From: Pseudomonas koreensis
GTDB taxonomy: Bacteria > Pseudomonadota > Gammaproteobacteria > Pseudomonadales > Pseudomonadaceae
Length of the DNA stretch: 64,000 nt
Assembly (NCBI RefSeq): GCF_024169245.1
Contig: NZ_JALJWP010000001.1
Span: forward strand, 992,001 to 1,056,000
Reading direction: 5' to 3'
In this document: positions 55,017 to 63,850 of the stretch, one piece after another
How positions within the stretch are numbered: the stretch's first letter is position 1
Layout: each line of letters begins with the position of its first letter
Translations under genes and position numbers: made by a program
Notes under the pieces: generated by a model
Databases searched by the model: none
Told to the model about the DNA's origin: nothing
Seen by the model: only the letters and a program-made list of their open reading frames with translations

Positions 55017-55132
55017 GGAGCAATCCGTACTGAATAGATACGGCGGATAATAACAGCTCAGTCAATTCCACTTTGACCTGAATCAGAAAACGGCGTGGCC
55101 TCCCTGGCCTGCCATGCCGGGTAAAAGAAGTG

Positions 55133-55153
55133 AAAAGCCCGGTGACGACCGGG
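55133..55153 (-). terminator. Intrinsic terminator after algR
   Basis: On the minus strand the stem CCCGGT / ACCGGG with a CGTC loop is followed by CTTTT. It begins immediately after the algR stop codon, separating algR from hemC. Confidence 0.75.
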
Positions 55154-55900
55154 TCAAAGCCCCTGCATCATCTTGCGCACGCCAGCGACATGCCGACGGC
55201 TGACAATCAGCGCATCGCCATTGAGGCCTTTGAGGAACAACTGGAAATGTCCCAGTGGTGTGCGCTGCAATCGCTCGATGCGGTCGCGGGCGACCAGCGC
55301 ATTGCGGTGGATACGCACGAAGCGTTCGCCGAATTCGTCTTCGAGGGCTTTGAGGGGTTCGTCGAGCAGCACCTCGCCGGCTTCGTGACGCAGGGTCACG
55401 TATTTGTGGTCGGCGATAAAGTAGACCACCTGATCCAGCGGAATCAGCTCGATGCCTTTGCGGGTGCGCGCGCTGATGTGGCTGCGTGGGCCGTTGCCAC
55501 TCTCGGCAGCGGGACGGGTCAGGGCCGAGAGTTGCGCCCGGTTGGGACGGTCGGCCCGCTTCAGGGCGTCATGCAAGTGTTCGGTTCGCACAGGTTTCAC
55601 CACATAGCCCACGGCGCTGGCCTGCAGGGCTTCCACGGCAAATTCATCGGGACTGGTGCAAAACACCACGGCCGGCGGCGTCTCTCGTTCGCACAGTCGG
55701 GCAGCCACCTGCAGGCCATCGAGGCCCGGCATGCGGATATCGAGCAGCACGATATCCGGCTTGTGGCTGTCGATCAGCGCTAACGCCTCCTCGCCATTCG
55801 TGGCACTGGGCTCCAGGACTGTGTAACCCTCGAGCTCGCTCACCATACGGCTTAGGCGCTCGCGAGCCAGGGGTTCGTCATCAACGATCAGGACATTCAT
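55154..55900 (-). CDS. algR: Response regulator AlgR (LytTR family)
   Basis: A 248-residue regulator with a receiver domain (MNVLIVDDEPLARERLSRMV; phosphoacceptor Asp54 in LLDIRMPGLDGL) and a C-terminal LytTR DNA-binding domain with VVYFIADHKYVTLRHEAGEV and RFVRIHRNALVARDRIERL. AlgR controls alginate, type IV pili, rhamnolipid and cyanide genes in P. aeruginosa. The length is the same as in that species. The sensor gene algZ (fimS), next to algR in P. aeruginosa, is not here: argH starts 469 bp away on the other strand. Confidence 0.96.
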   Translation of the reverse strand: MNVLIVDDEPLARERLSRMVSELEGYTVLEPSATNGEEALALIDSHKPDIVLLDIRMPGLDGLQVAARLCERETPPAVVFCTSPDEFAVEALQASAVGYVVKPVRTEHLHDALKRADRPNRAQLSALTRPAAESGNGPRSHISARTRKGIELIPLDQVVYFIADHKYVTLRHEAGEVLLDEPLKALEDEFGERFVRIHRNALVARDRIERLQRTPLGHFQLFLKGLNGDALIVSRRHVAGVRKMMQGL

Positions 55901-56369
55901 ATTGCGCTGGATTCCTGCGTGAGTCTCGCACAAGGATAGCGTAGACAGGTGTAGTGACGTCCGTCACCGCGATCCACGCTAAGACTAGCCCGAGCGCCAA
56001 AAAGTGCCGTACGTCGGCCAGCAATATTTGCCAGCGTCCGGGTCGTACCGCTCAGAGCCCACTGTTTCCTGCGTTTCTCACGGTGGGTGACCGTTGTACA
56101 ACTCACCCGCCCCCTCTTCTTATAGTCGGTGGCCGGACCTTTGCATGATCCGCATTCGCACCGACCCTTATGTCCACTGTAGACGTTCGTCGGAACGATA
56201 TTGCTCAATCAAAAAATATCCTTTTGTAAATTCCTTGCAGACCGCGCCGGACATGCCTGACACATCCGCGAAAAAACCTATCGACCGGTGTCAGCGACAG
56301 GATTGGCAACCCTGTTATTATCCGCGCCAGCGTTTCACGCCATTTCTTCAAGCCGATACGAGCGAATTC
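55901..56369. promoter_or_regulatory. Divergent promoter space between algR and argH
   Basis: This 469-bp space has no convincing gene. An antisense frame at 55897-56208 lacks recognisable features. An AlgR-like nine-mer ACGTTCGTC (56184-56192; consensus CCGTTCGTC) lies in a small palindrome CGTTC-GTCG-GAACG (56185-56198). The argH leader ends with an A/T-rich stretch (56205-56235). Promoters for both genes should be here; the start points are not resolved. Confidence 0.5.
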
Positions 56370-57764
56370 ATGAGCACTGACAAGACCAATCAGTCCTGGG
56401 GCGGCCGCTTCAGTGAACCCGTCGACGCCTTCGTCGCCCGCTTCACCGCCTCCGTCACTTTCGACCAGCGCCTGTATCGCCACGACATCATGGGCTCGAT
56501 CGCCCACGCCACCATGCTGGCCAGGGTCGGCGTGCTGACCGATGCCGAGCGCGACAGCATCATCAATGGCCTGAACACCATTCAGGGCGAAATCGAGGCC
56601 GGCCAGTTCGACTGGCGCGTCGACCTCGAAGACGTGCACATGAACATCGAAGCACGCCTGACCGACCGCATCGGCGTCACCGGTAAAAAGCTCCACACCG
56701 GGCGCAGCCGCAACGACCAGGTCGCCACCGACATCCGCCTGTGGCTGCGTGACGAGATCGACCTGATCCTCGCCGAGATCACCCGCCTGCAAAAAGGCCT
56801 GCTGGAGCAGGCCGAACGTGAAGCGGCGAGCATCATGCCCGGCTTCACCCACCTGCAGACTGCGCAGCCAGTGACCTTCGGGCACCACATGCTGGCCTGG
56901 TTCGAAATGCTCAGCCGCGACTACGAGCGTCTGGTCGACTGCCGCAAGCGCACCAACCGCATGCCGCTGGGCAGCGCCGCGCTGGCCGGCACCACTTACC
57001 CGATCGACCGCGAATACACCGCGCAACTGCTCGGCTTCGACGCCGTCGGCGGCAACTCGCTGGACAACGTTTCCGATCGCGACTTCGCCATCGAATTCTG
57101 CTCGGCCGCGAGCATCGCGATGATGCACCTGTCGCGCTTCTCCGAAGAGCTGGTGCTGTGGACCAGCGCGCAGTTCCAGTTCATCGATCTGCCGGATCGT
57201 TTCTGCACTGGCAGCTCGATCATGCCGCAGAAGAAAAACCCTGACGTGCCCGAACTGGTACGCGGCAAGACCGGCCGCGTCTTCGGCGCGCTGATGGGCC
57301 TGCTGACCCTGATGAAAGGCCAGCCGCTGGCCTACAACAAGGACAACCAGGAAGACAAGGAACCGCTGTTCGACGCCGCCGACACCCTGCGCGATTCGCT
57401 GCGCGCTTTTGCTGACATGATCCCGGCGATCAAGCCGAAACACGCCATCATGCGCGAAGCGGCGCTGCGTGGTTTCTCCACCGCGACCGATCTGGCGGAC
57501 TACCTGGTACGCCGTGGCCTGCCGTTCCGTGATTGCCACGAAATCGTTGGCCACGCGGTGAAATACGGCGTGGACACGGGCAAGGATCTGGCCGAGATGA
57601 GCCTGGAAGAACTGCGTCAGTTCAGCGATCAGATCGAGCAGGACGTGTTTGCCGTGCTGACGCTCGAAGGCTCGGTGAATGCCCGCGACCATATCGGCGG
57701 AACTGCGCCGGCGCAGGTCAAAGCCGCAGTGGCCCGCGGTCAGGCCCTGCTGGCCAGCCGCTAA
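56370..57764 (+). CDS. argH: Argininosuccinate lyase
   Basis: A 464-residue homotetrameric enzyme that splits argininosuccinate into arginine and fumarate, the last step of arginine synthesis. Conserved blocks include [19 protein letters not shown] (108-126), the catalytic-His region [12 protein letters not shown] (157-168) and the fumarase-superfamily signature [11 protein letters not shown] (281-291). The start [17 protein letters not shown] matches the family; a frame extending upstream to 56094 does not. It is divergent from algR. Confidence 0.98.
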   Translation: MSTDKTNQSWGGRFSEPVDAFVARFTASVTFDQRLYRHDIMGSIAHATMLARVGVLTDAERDSIINGLNTIQGEIEAGQFDWRVDLEDVHMNIEARLTDRIGVTGKKLHTGRSRNDQVATDIRLWLRDEIDLILAEITRLQKGLLEQAEREAASIMPGFTHLQTAQPVTFGHHMLAWFEMLSRDYERLVDCRKRTNRMPLGSAALAGTTYPIDREYTAQLLGFDAVGGNSLDNVSDRDFAIEFCSAASIAMMHLSRFSEELVLWTSAQFQFIDLPDRFCTGSSIMPQKKNPDVPELVRGKTGRVFGALMGLLTLMKGQPLAYNKDNQEDKEPLFDAADTLRDSLRAFADMIPAIKPKHAIMREAALRGFSTATDLADYLVRRGLPFRDCHEIVGHAVKYGVDTGKDLAEMSLEELRQFSDQIEQDVFAVLTLEGSVNARDHIGGTAPAQVKAAVARGQALLASR

Positions 57765-57774
57765 AAGCTAAAAG

Positions 57775-57868
57775 CTTCGCGAGCAGGCTCGCTCCCACAG
57801 GGATTCTGGATGTTCACAAAATTTGTGTTCACCACCGACTCAATGTGGGAGCGAGCCTGCTCGCGAAG
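57775..57868. repeat. REPIN, GCGAGCAGGCTCGCTCCCAC family, copy 3
   Basis: CTTCGCGAGCAGGCTCGCTC and its inverted copy flank a spacer that itself holds an A/T-rich near palindrome. It starts about ten bases after the argH stop, between convergent argH and glutathione transferase genes. Confidence 0.92.
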
Positions 57869-57892
57869 GCCTTCTTCAGAGCGCTATATAAT

Positions 57893-58555
57893 TCACTTCT
57901 TGGCAGCAATCATCGCCAAAAACGCCGGCATCGCCGCGTCCTTGTCCTGCGCAATCTTCTGCACATGCGGATTCTGCTCAAGCCGTTCCAGCAAGGCTTT
58001 CGCCTGTGGCATCTCAGCGAGCAAATCGATCCCGAACAGCTTCTGCCCGACCGCACAGGCCAGCGGCACGCTGTAGAGGAAATACAGATCGGCAATGCTC
58101 AGGCTGTCACCCGCCACATACGGGGCGAACTTGCCGTGACGGCCCAACGCAGCAAAGCCCAACAGCAACTCGGACCGGGTCTTTTCCTTGATCGCCTCCG
58201 GCAACGTCACACCGAAAAACGCCTCGCCATAACAGGCACGCCCCGGCAACTCGATGTACAACTCGATCTCCTTGGCAATCGCCAACACCTGCGCGCGTTC
58301 GAAGGGATCGCTCGGCAGGAGCGGCGTGCCCTGCTGTGATTGTTCGAGGTATTCGAGGATGATCGCGGTTTCGTTGATGTAACCGGCGTCGACGCCCAGC
58401 AGCGGGACCTTGCCGCGCGGGCTGATGGCCAGTGACTCCGGGGTTTGCGTCGGATAGAAGGTCACCTCTTCGAAGGGCAGGCCTTTTTCCAGCAGCGCCA
58501 GTTTGACCATGTTGTAGTAGTTGCTGACAGCGAATCCGTAGAGCTTGAACATCAC
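57893..58555 (-). CDS. Glutathione S-transferase family protein
   Basis: A 220-residue cytosolic protein with an N-terminal thioredoxin-like domain (FKLYGFAVSNYYNMVKLALL) and a C-terminal helical domain with PYVAGDSLSIADLYFLY, the N-capping/hydrophobic-staple motif of the family. GSTs conjugate glutathione to electrophiles or act as peroxidases; the substrate is unknown. Two ATGs in tandem (58553 and 58550) are both possible starts. It is convergent with argH. Confidence 0.93.
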   Translation of the reverse strand: MMFKLYGFAVSNYYNMVKLALLEKGLPFEEVTFYPTQTPESLAISPRGKVPLLGVDAGYINETAIILEYLEQSQQGTPLLPSDPFERAQVLAIAKEIELYIELPGRACYGEAFFGVTLPEAIKEKTRSELLLGFAALGRHGKFAPYVAGDSLSIADLYFLYSVPLACAVGQKLFGIDLLAEMPQAKALLERLEQNPHVQKIAQDKDAAMPAFLAMIAAKK

Positions 58556-58675
58556 AGAGCCTCCAGGCCGTGCGGGGTGGGCAGTGCCTGTTTATAGATC
58601 GCCGGGGCGTTTCCCGCCAGCAGCATCACGCCGCTGAATGCGGGTAAACTGGCGCCTTTCCCTGAGGAGCCTGCC

Positions 58676-58966
58676 ATGAGCGAGCCGACAGATATCGTCA
58701 ACGATGACGACGAAGAAGCATTCACCGAAGCGACGCTGATCGAAGCCATCGAGAACCAGATCGAAAGTGATAACCCGCCGGCGGCGAAGGCGACGTTGAA
58801 CAAGCTGACTCTGGTCGGCATCGAGCGCGAAGAAATCCTCAACCTCATGGCTCACGTACTTGCCCACGAGATTGACGCGATGCTCGATGAAGATCGCCCG
58901 TTCGACACTGAGTGGTACGAAACGGCATTGCGCGCTTTGCCAGAGCTGCCACCGGAAAAACATTAA
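58676..58966 (+). CDS. Small acidic conserved protein
   Basis: A 96-residue cytosolic protein with a net negative charge (DDDEEAFTEATLIEAIENQI) and two predicted helical regions, the second with [27 protein letters not shown] site precedes the ATG. I do not recognise a named domain. Its position upstream of the cyaA region and clean coding pattern support a real, probably Pseudomonas-conserved, gene. A REPIN starts immediately after its stop. Confidence 0.8.
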   Translation: MSEPTDIVNDDDEEAFTEATLIEAIENQIESDNPPAAKATLNKLTLVGIEREEILNLMAHVLAHEIDAMLDEDRPFDTEWYETALRALPELPPEKH

Positions 58967-59040
58967 GATCAAAAGATCGCAGCCTTCGGCAGCTCCTACA
59001 CGGATCCCATGTAGGAGCTGCCGAAGGCTGCGATCTTTTT
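58967..59040. repeat. REPIN, GCCGAAGGCTGCGATC family, copy 6
   Basis: ATCAAAAGATCGCAGCCTTC and an inverted copy ending GCGATCTTTTT flank a short spacer. It begins directly after a stop codon and ends in a T run, so it may act as that gene's terminator. Confidence 0.92.
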
Positions 59041-59162
59041 TATGCGGACTACACTGGAATTCGCCTCAAGACAAAATCCCTGATCCGAACACTGGACATG
59101 CCGCATCAGCGGGTTCACCTTAGGGGCGCTGTCGTCCAATTCCTAGAAAGTCTGGAGTCCTT

Positions 59163-59408
59163 ATGTCGCTTACCCCTGAGTTGGTTGCCGAACTGGAAGT
59201 CCTTGCACTCTTCAACCTGGACAGTTCCCAGGAAGGTCTGAAAATTCATCAGACCGCTGCCCCGAAACACATAGCCGCCGCCAAACGCCTCTTCGAAAAA
59301 GAACTCACCGACCAGCCTGATGGCGGGTATCTGACCAGCCTTGGCCGCGATGCCGCGCAAAATGTGCAGACCGTACTGACGATTCTGAGAGAGCAGGAAA
59401 CCGCCTGA
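59163..59408 (+). CDS. TIGR02647 family protein
   Basis: An 81-residue cytosolic protein matching the TIGR02647 family by its start SLTPELVAELEVLALFNLDS, the middle QEGLKIHQTAAPKHIAAAKR and GGYLTSLGRDAAQNVQTVL. It looks helical throughout, and the function is unknown. It lies upstream of cyaA with a 182-bp space in which no gene is seen. Confidence 0.88.
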   Translation: MSLTPELVAELEVLALFNLDSSQEGLKIHQTAAPKHIAAAKRLFEKELTDQPDGGYLTSLGRDAAQNVQTVLTILREQETA

Positions 59409-59590
59409 TTTGTTCTGACTTTGCCCACGGGAACTCCTGCCACGGGATTTCCGCGGGCCCGCCCGAACGCTGTCGATAAAAATCTGCCGTCAAAAAACAA
59501 ATTCAGCTTAAACGTCCTGCCGCGCAGAGGCTAAACTGCGGCCATTCCAAGACCCTCTTCGTCCGAGCCTGCAAGCCGGTTTGAGCTGAC

Positions 59591-62428
59591 ATGACGCGCA
59601 CCCACGAAATCCGCCCCGACCTGGACGAAGGCATCGACCGCAAGGTACTCAGCCAACTGCGCGCACGTTTTCTCAAACTCAATGAAGGCCGCCTCGGCCG
59701 CGCCCTTGAAGGCTTGTCGACGCGCCAGCAAAGCGTGCTGACGCTGTTGCCGCTGTTCTTCCACGTCAATCATCCGCTGCTGCCGGGCTATGTCTCGGGC
59801 AGTACGCCGGCCGGCTTGTCCAACTATGAGCCGGACACCAATGCGCTGACCGAGGCGCAGCGCCTGACCCGCTCGTTCTCCTACAAACCGCGACATGGCA
59901 GTAACCCGCCGCGGCCGATTCACGGCCTGTTCCTGATGGGCAGCCTCGGCACGCTGGCCCAGGCCGATCAGAGCGACATGGACGTGTGGGTCTGCCATGC
60001 GCCCGATCTGAGCGAAAGCGAACTCGCAGAGCTGACCAGGAAATGCCAGTTGCTGGAAACCTGGGCCGCGAGCCAGGGCGCCGAGGCGCATTTCTTCCTG
60101 ATCGACCCAGCTCGATTCATCAAGGGGGAACGAGACTCCCAGCTCAGTTCGGAAAACTGCGGCAGCACCCAGCACTATCTGCTGCTCGACGAGTTTTATC
60201 GTACGGCGATCTGGCTGGCCGGGCGCACGCCGATCTGGTGGCTGGTGCCGGTTTACGAAGAAACGGCCTACGACGATTACACCCATACCCTGCTGTCCAA
60301 ACGCTTTATTCGTGCAGACGAAACCCTGGATCTCGGCCCGCTGGCGACAATTCCGCCCGGAGAATTCATCGGTGCCGGGTTGTGGCAGTTGTTCAAAGGC
60401 ATCGAGTCACCCTACAAGTCGGTGCTCAAGCTGCTGCTGACCGAGGTGTACGCCAGCGAACACCCGCAGGTGCAGTGCCTGAGTCTGCGCTTCAAGAACG
60501 CCGTGTTCGCCAACCAGCTCGATCTCGATGAGCTGGACCCGTACATGGTCGTGTATCGGCGTATCGAGGAATACCTCATCGCCCGCAACGAGCCGGAACG
60601 CCTGGAGCTGGTGCGTCGCGCGTTGTATCTGAAGGTCAACCGCAAACTCACCGGCAACAGCCGCAGCCAGGGCTGGCAACGCGCACTGCTCGAACGCCTG
60701 GCCAGCGAGTGGCACTGGGATCAGCGGCAACTGGCGCTGCTCGACAGTCGCAGTCAGTGGAAAGTCCGCCAGGTCAGCGCCGAGCGCCGCGCGCTGGTCA
60801 ACGAACTCAATTACAGCTATCGCTTCCTGACCCAGTTCGCCCGCAGCGAACAGACCGTCAGCCTGATCAACAAGCGCGACCTCAATGTCCTCGGCCGGCG
60901 CCTTTATGCGGCGTTCGAGCGCAAGGCCGACAAGGTCGAGTTCATCAACCCCGGCATCGCCCCGGATCTGGCCGAAGACACCCTGACCCTGGTGCAGTCG
61001 CCCAACAAAAAAGAGCCGGGGCAGACCCAGTGGGGCCTGTACAACGGTAGCCTGACGGCGCTGGAGTGGGAAAACTTTGCGCCGATCAAACGCAGTCGCG
61101 AACTGCTTGAACTGCTGACCTGGTGCCACCGCAACGGCGTGATCGACAGCAGCACCCGTCTGGCCCTCCACCCCGGTACCAGCGACCTGAGCGAGTTCGA
61201 GCTGTTCAACCTGCTCGGCAGCCTGCAGCAGTGCATCGCCCTGCCGTTGCCCACGCTGGCCGAAGAGCCCTTGCTGCGTGCCGCTGTGCCCAGCGAAGTG
61301 CTGATGTTGATCAACGTCGGCGTCGACCCGCTCAAGCATCATCGCGATCTGAACATCCTGATGACCACCGAGCGCACCGACTCGTTGAGCTATGCCGGCG
61401 TGCGCGAAAACCTCGTACTGACCCTCGATCAGGTCACGCTCAACAGCTGGAACGAAGTGCTGGTCAATCGTTTCGACGGCCCGCACGCACTGCTCGATTG
61501 CTTGCGCGATTACCTCAACAATCTGCCGCGCGGCCCGGTGCAGCCATCGCTGAAGGTGCGCTGCTTCTGCCACAACCGCGCGCAATTCATTGCCCGCCGC
61601 GTCGAAGAAATCGTCGATACCGCGCAGACCCTGTTGCTCAGCGCCTTGAATCACCGCTACCTGATCCAGGTGCAGCAGCACTATCACGTGCTGGAGCTGG
61701 TGCCGGGCCAGGTCAACCATGTCGCCCTTGCCACCCTGCCGGCACTGCTCGATTATCTGGGCGAAGAACAACCGCGCTACAGCCCACTGCACCTGGACCC
61801 GATGGCACTCGAGGATCACGACCTGGCGCTGATTCTGCCGATGGGTCAGCCCGAATGCATTCAGGTGTTCTATCGCATCAGCGAACAGCAGGCCGAGCTG
61901 TACGTGTTGGATGAATTCAATGCCTTGTGGCACCAGCAGTTGCCGTACCACGACGAACAGAGCCTGCTGGTGCCGTTGCAGCGTTTTCTGCAATCGATCC
62001 AGTACCGCCGTGAAGCCCAATTGCCGATGGACGGTGGTCCGGCGAGCAGTCCCGAGACTTTGTATTACCAGCTGTCAGGCCCGGGACGCTCACGCAGGGT
62101 CGAAACCCGCCCGGCACCGCAGACGCCAGTGAACAAACCGTTCTACGACGTGCAGGCGATCATCGGCAAAGCCGCGCCCGGCGAAGTGCAGGTGACCCTG
62201 TATTGCAATCAGCGGGAATTCAGCGAACTGGAACATGGCGACCAGCTGTTCAGCGTGGTCGCCCGGGAGATCGTCGAGCAGCGCCGCGAGACCGAGCGCT
62301 ATCGCTGCTACATCACCGACCTCGACCTGTCGGGTCTGCTCGGTGACGGGCACAGTTCAAGCAATCTGTATCTGCGCTACAAGGCGGACCTGGAGCGCTC
62401 TTTGAACGACGCGCTCGAACAGGTTTGA
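59591..62428 (+). CDS. cyaA: Class I adenylate cyclase
   Basis: A 945-residue cytosolic enzyme making cyclic AMP from ATP. The N-terminal catalytic half has the nucleotidyltransferase block FLMGSLGTLAQADQSDMDVW (residues ~114-133), with the DxD metal ligands, and WWLVPVYEETAYDDYTHTLL. The C-terminal half is the regulatory domain of the class. It is larger than E. coli CyaA (848 residues), as usual in pseudomonads. cAMP would act through Vfr. It is convergent with rnk. Confidence 0.95.
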   Translation: MTRTHEIRPDLDEGIDRKVLSQLRARFLKLNEGRLGRALEGLSTRQQSVLTLLPLFFHVNHPLLPGYVSGSTPAGLSNYEPDTNALTEAQRLTRSFSYKPRHGSNPPRPIHGLFLMGSLGTLAQADQSDMDVWVCHAPDLSESELAELTRKCQLLETWAASQGAEAHFFLIDPARFIKGERDSQLSSENCGSTQHYLLLDEFYRTAIWLAGRTPIWWLVPVYEETAYDDYTHTLLSKRFIRADETLDLGPLATIPPGEFIGAGLWQLFKGIESPYKSVLKLLLTEVYASEHPQVQCLSLRFKNAVFANQLDLDELDPYMVVYRRIEEYLIARNEPERLELVRRALYLKVNRKLTGNSRSQGWQRALLERLASEWHWDQRQLALLDSRSQWKVRQVSAERRALVNELNYSYRFLTQFARSEQTVSLINKRDLNVLGRRLYAAFERKADKVEFINPGIAPDLAEDTLTLVQSPNKKEPGQTQWGLYNGSLTALEWENFAPIKRSRELLELLTWCHRNGVIDSSTRLALHPGTSDLSEFELFNLLGSLQQCIALPLPTLAEEPLLRAAVPSEVLMLINVGVDPLKHHRDLNILMTTERTDSLSYAGVRENLVLTLDQVTLNSWNEVLVNRFDGPHALLDCLRDYLNNLPRGPVQPSLKVRCFCHNRAQFIARRVEEIVDTAQTLLLSALNHRYLIQVQQHYHVLELVPGQVNHVALATLPALLDYLGEEQPRYSPLHLDPMALEDHDLALILPMGQPECIQVFYRISEQQAELYVLDEFNALWHQQLPYHDEQSLLVPLQRFLQSIQYRREAQLPMDGGPASSPETLYYQLSGPGRSRRVETRPAPQTPVNKPFYDVQAIIGKAAPGEVQVTLYCNQREFSELEHGDQLFSVVAREIVEQRRETERYRCYITDLDLSGLLGDGHSSSNLYLRYKADLERSLNDALEQV

Positions 62429-62437
62429 GGCAGGGAT

Positions 62438-62857
62438 TTATTCGGGAAAGGCGCCGCCGTTGACCGGTTGCGATTCCACTTCCAGCAAGGTCAGTTTCAG
62501 CGACTTGCCGCCCGGCGCCGGCCAGTCGATGTGCTGACCGACTTTCAGGCCCAGCAGTGCACTGCCGACCGGGGCCAGAATGGAAATCTTGCCTTCGTCG
62601 GCGTTGGCGTCCTTGGGGTAGACCAGCGTCAGGTGGTAATCCTTGCCACTGCCTTCTTCGCGGCAATGCACACGGGAATTCATGGTCACGACATCGGCGG
62701 GCACTTCATCGTGGCCGACCACGGTATCGGCGCGGTCCAGCTCGGTTTGCAGCGCAATCACGCCCGGCGCAGCCTGATCTTTGTCGCTCAGGCTGTCGAT
62801 CAGGCGCTCCAGACGTTGCACGTCCAGACGGGTAAGGGTGATGGAAGGTGCGGTCAT
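62438..62857 (-). CDS. rnk: Nucleoside diphosphate kinase regulator Rnk
   Basis: A 139-residue protein of the GreA/GreB-like Rnk family with a short N-terminal coiled coil (LDVQRLERLIDSLSD) and a C-terminal FKBP-like domain (PKDANADEGKISILAPVGSA, LLGLKVGQHIDWPAPGGK). Rnk binds RNA polymerase near the secondary channel and affects NTP balance and alginate in P. aeruginosa. The start MTAPSITL at 62857 gives the family's length; the preferred site is GGAG, about 13 bases upstream. Confidence 0.94.
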   Translation of the reverse strand: MTAPSITLTRLDVQRLERLIDSLSDKDQAAPGVIALQTELDRADTVVGHDEVPADVVTMNSRVHCREEGSGKDYHLTLVYPKDANADEGKISILAPVGSALLGLKVGQHIDWPAPGGKSLKLTLLEVESQPVNGGAFPE

Positions 62858-62887
62858 GATCCAGGCAGACTCCTTTCTTCTGCACAA

Positions 62888-62923
62888 AAAAAGCAAAACC
62901 CCGCCAAAAAAAGACGGGGTTTT
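62888..62923 (-). terminator. Intrinsic terminator after the cyaY-DUF1289 unit
   Basis: On the minus strand a perfect 9-bp stem AAAACCCCG / CGGGGTTTT with an 11-nt loop is followed by T-rich sequence. It lies about 60 bp past the DUF1289 stop, before rnk. Confidence 0.85.
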
Positions 62924-62984
62924 CACCGTGCCTCGGTGGTTTGAGGCGTTCGCGGACACTATCACAGCTCAAAAAATATACAAG

Positions 62985-63209
62985 TCACGCCCCACTGGAC
63001 TGCTTGCGCTGTGACGCCTGGGCGACGATGACCCGACGCCGCTGATCATCCGCCGAGCGCCATTCGCGAATGTCTTCGACGTGACGTGCACAGCCGAGAC
63101 AGACTTTCTGTTCGTCCAGTCGACAGACGCCCGTGCACGGCGAAGGCACCGCCGGGCTGACGTTGCTGTAAAGCGGTTTCGGCGGGCGAACAGGCGCTGC
63201 ATCCGTCAC
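62985..63209 (-). CDS. DUF1289 domain protein
   Basis: A 74-residue protein with four cysteines in SPCTGVCRLDEQKVCLGCAR, the DUF1289 pattern suggestive of a metal or cluster site, followed by HVEDIREW. It starts four bases after cyaY on the same strand and is probably cotranscribed, so a link to iron-sulfur chemistry is plausible but inferred. Function unknown. Confidence 0.9.
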   Translation of the reverse strand: MTDAAPVRPPKPLYSNVSPAVPSPCTGVCRLDEQKVCLGCARHVEDIREWRSADDQRRRVIVAQASQRKQSSGA

Positions 63210-63212
63210 GAA

Positions 63213-63545
63213 TCACAGACCTTCGAAATCGAATTCGGCGTCAGCCTGCTGCTTGACGATGCGTTCGAGCATTTCGCCCAACTGCTCTTCGCTCTTGTCG
63301 CACATCCAGCGCCCGCTTTCTTCGTCGTAGTCGAAATGGAAGCCACCGGACACCGCCGCCAGCCACAGCTGCCGCAAGGGTTCCTGGCGGCTGAAGATCA
63401 ACTGGCTGCCGTTTTCGAATTTGACCGTCAGCACGCCGGCAGAGCTTTCCAGATCGATGTCCAGATCGCTTTCGTCAAATATGTCTTCCAGTTTTTCCTG
63501 GGTTTCATCGACCAGATCGTGGAAACGGGCTTCGGACAAACTCAT
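63213..63545 (-). CDS. cyaY: Iron donor protein CyaY (bacterial frataxin)
   Basis: A 110-residue frataxin homologue that binds iron and modulates iron-sulfur cluster assembly at IscS. The acidic first helix EARFHDLVDETQEKLEDIFD supplies iron ligands. The beta sheet has VLTVKFENGSQLIFSRQEPL and LRQLWLAAVSGGFHFDY, matching the family. Length is normal. It is divergent from lptM across a REPIN and upstream of the DUF1289 gene. Confidence 0.96.
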   Translation of the reverse strand: MSLSEARFHDLVDETQEKLEDIFDESDLDIDLESSAGVLTVKFENGSQLIFSRQEPLRQLWLAAVSGGFHFDYDEESGRWMCDKSEEQLGEMLERIVKQQADAEFDFEGL

Positions 63546-63657
63546 TGCGGCAACCTCAAAAATGTCTGATCAGGCTCAAGCGCCGAAAGATACGGACGCT
63601 GCCGGCCGATTGCAAAGATTAACGACCAAGCACCTGTCGCACTCCAAACACTACCCC

Positions 63658-63750
63658 CTGTAGGAGTGAGCCTGCTCGCGAATGGCCGGCACATTCAACA
63701 TAACTGCTGCCTGACACACCGCTATCGCGAGCAGGCTCACTCCTACAGGG
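63658..63750. repeat. REPIN, GCGAGCAGGCTCACTCCTAC family, copy 4
   Basis: TGTAGGAGTGAGCCTGCTCG and an inverted copy (CGCGAGCAGGCTCACTCCTA) flank a spacer. It lies between divergent cyaY and lptM, a rarer placement for REPINs, which usually sit at 3' ends. Confidence 0.9.
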
Positions 63751-63850
63751 GTTTGCGCAAGCCCCGCCGGACGGGAACCCCCTCGCATAGGCAAGCTGCC
63801 GGGTGGCCGGTATACTCCGGCGCAATTAACGCATTTTCAAGGATTTCGCC

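Noticed and set aside
55897..56208. Minus-strand frame upstream of algR considered as a remnant of algZ
   Set aside because: The 103-residue product has no histidine-kinase or membrane features and is basic, Cys- and Arg-rich; it looks like chance.
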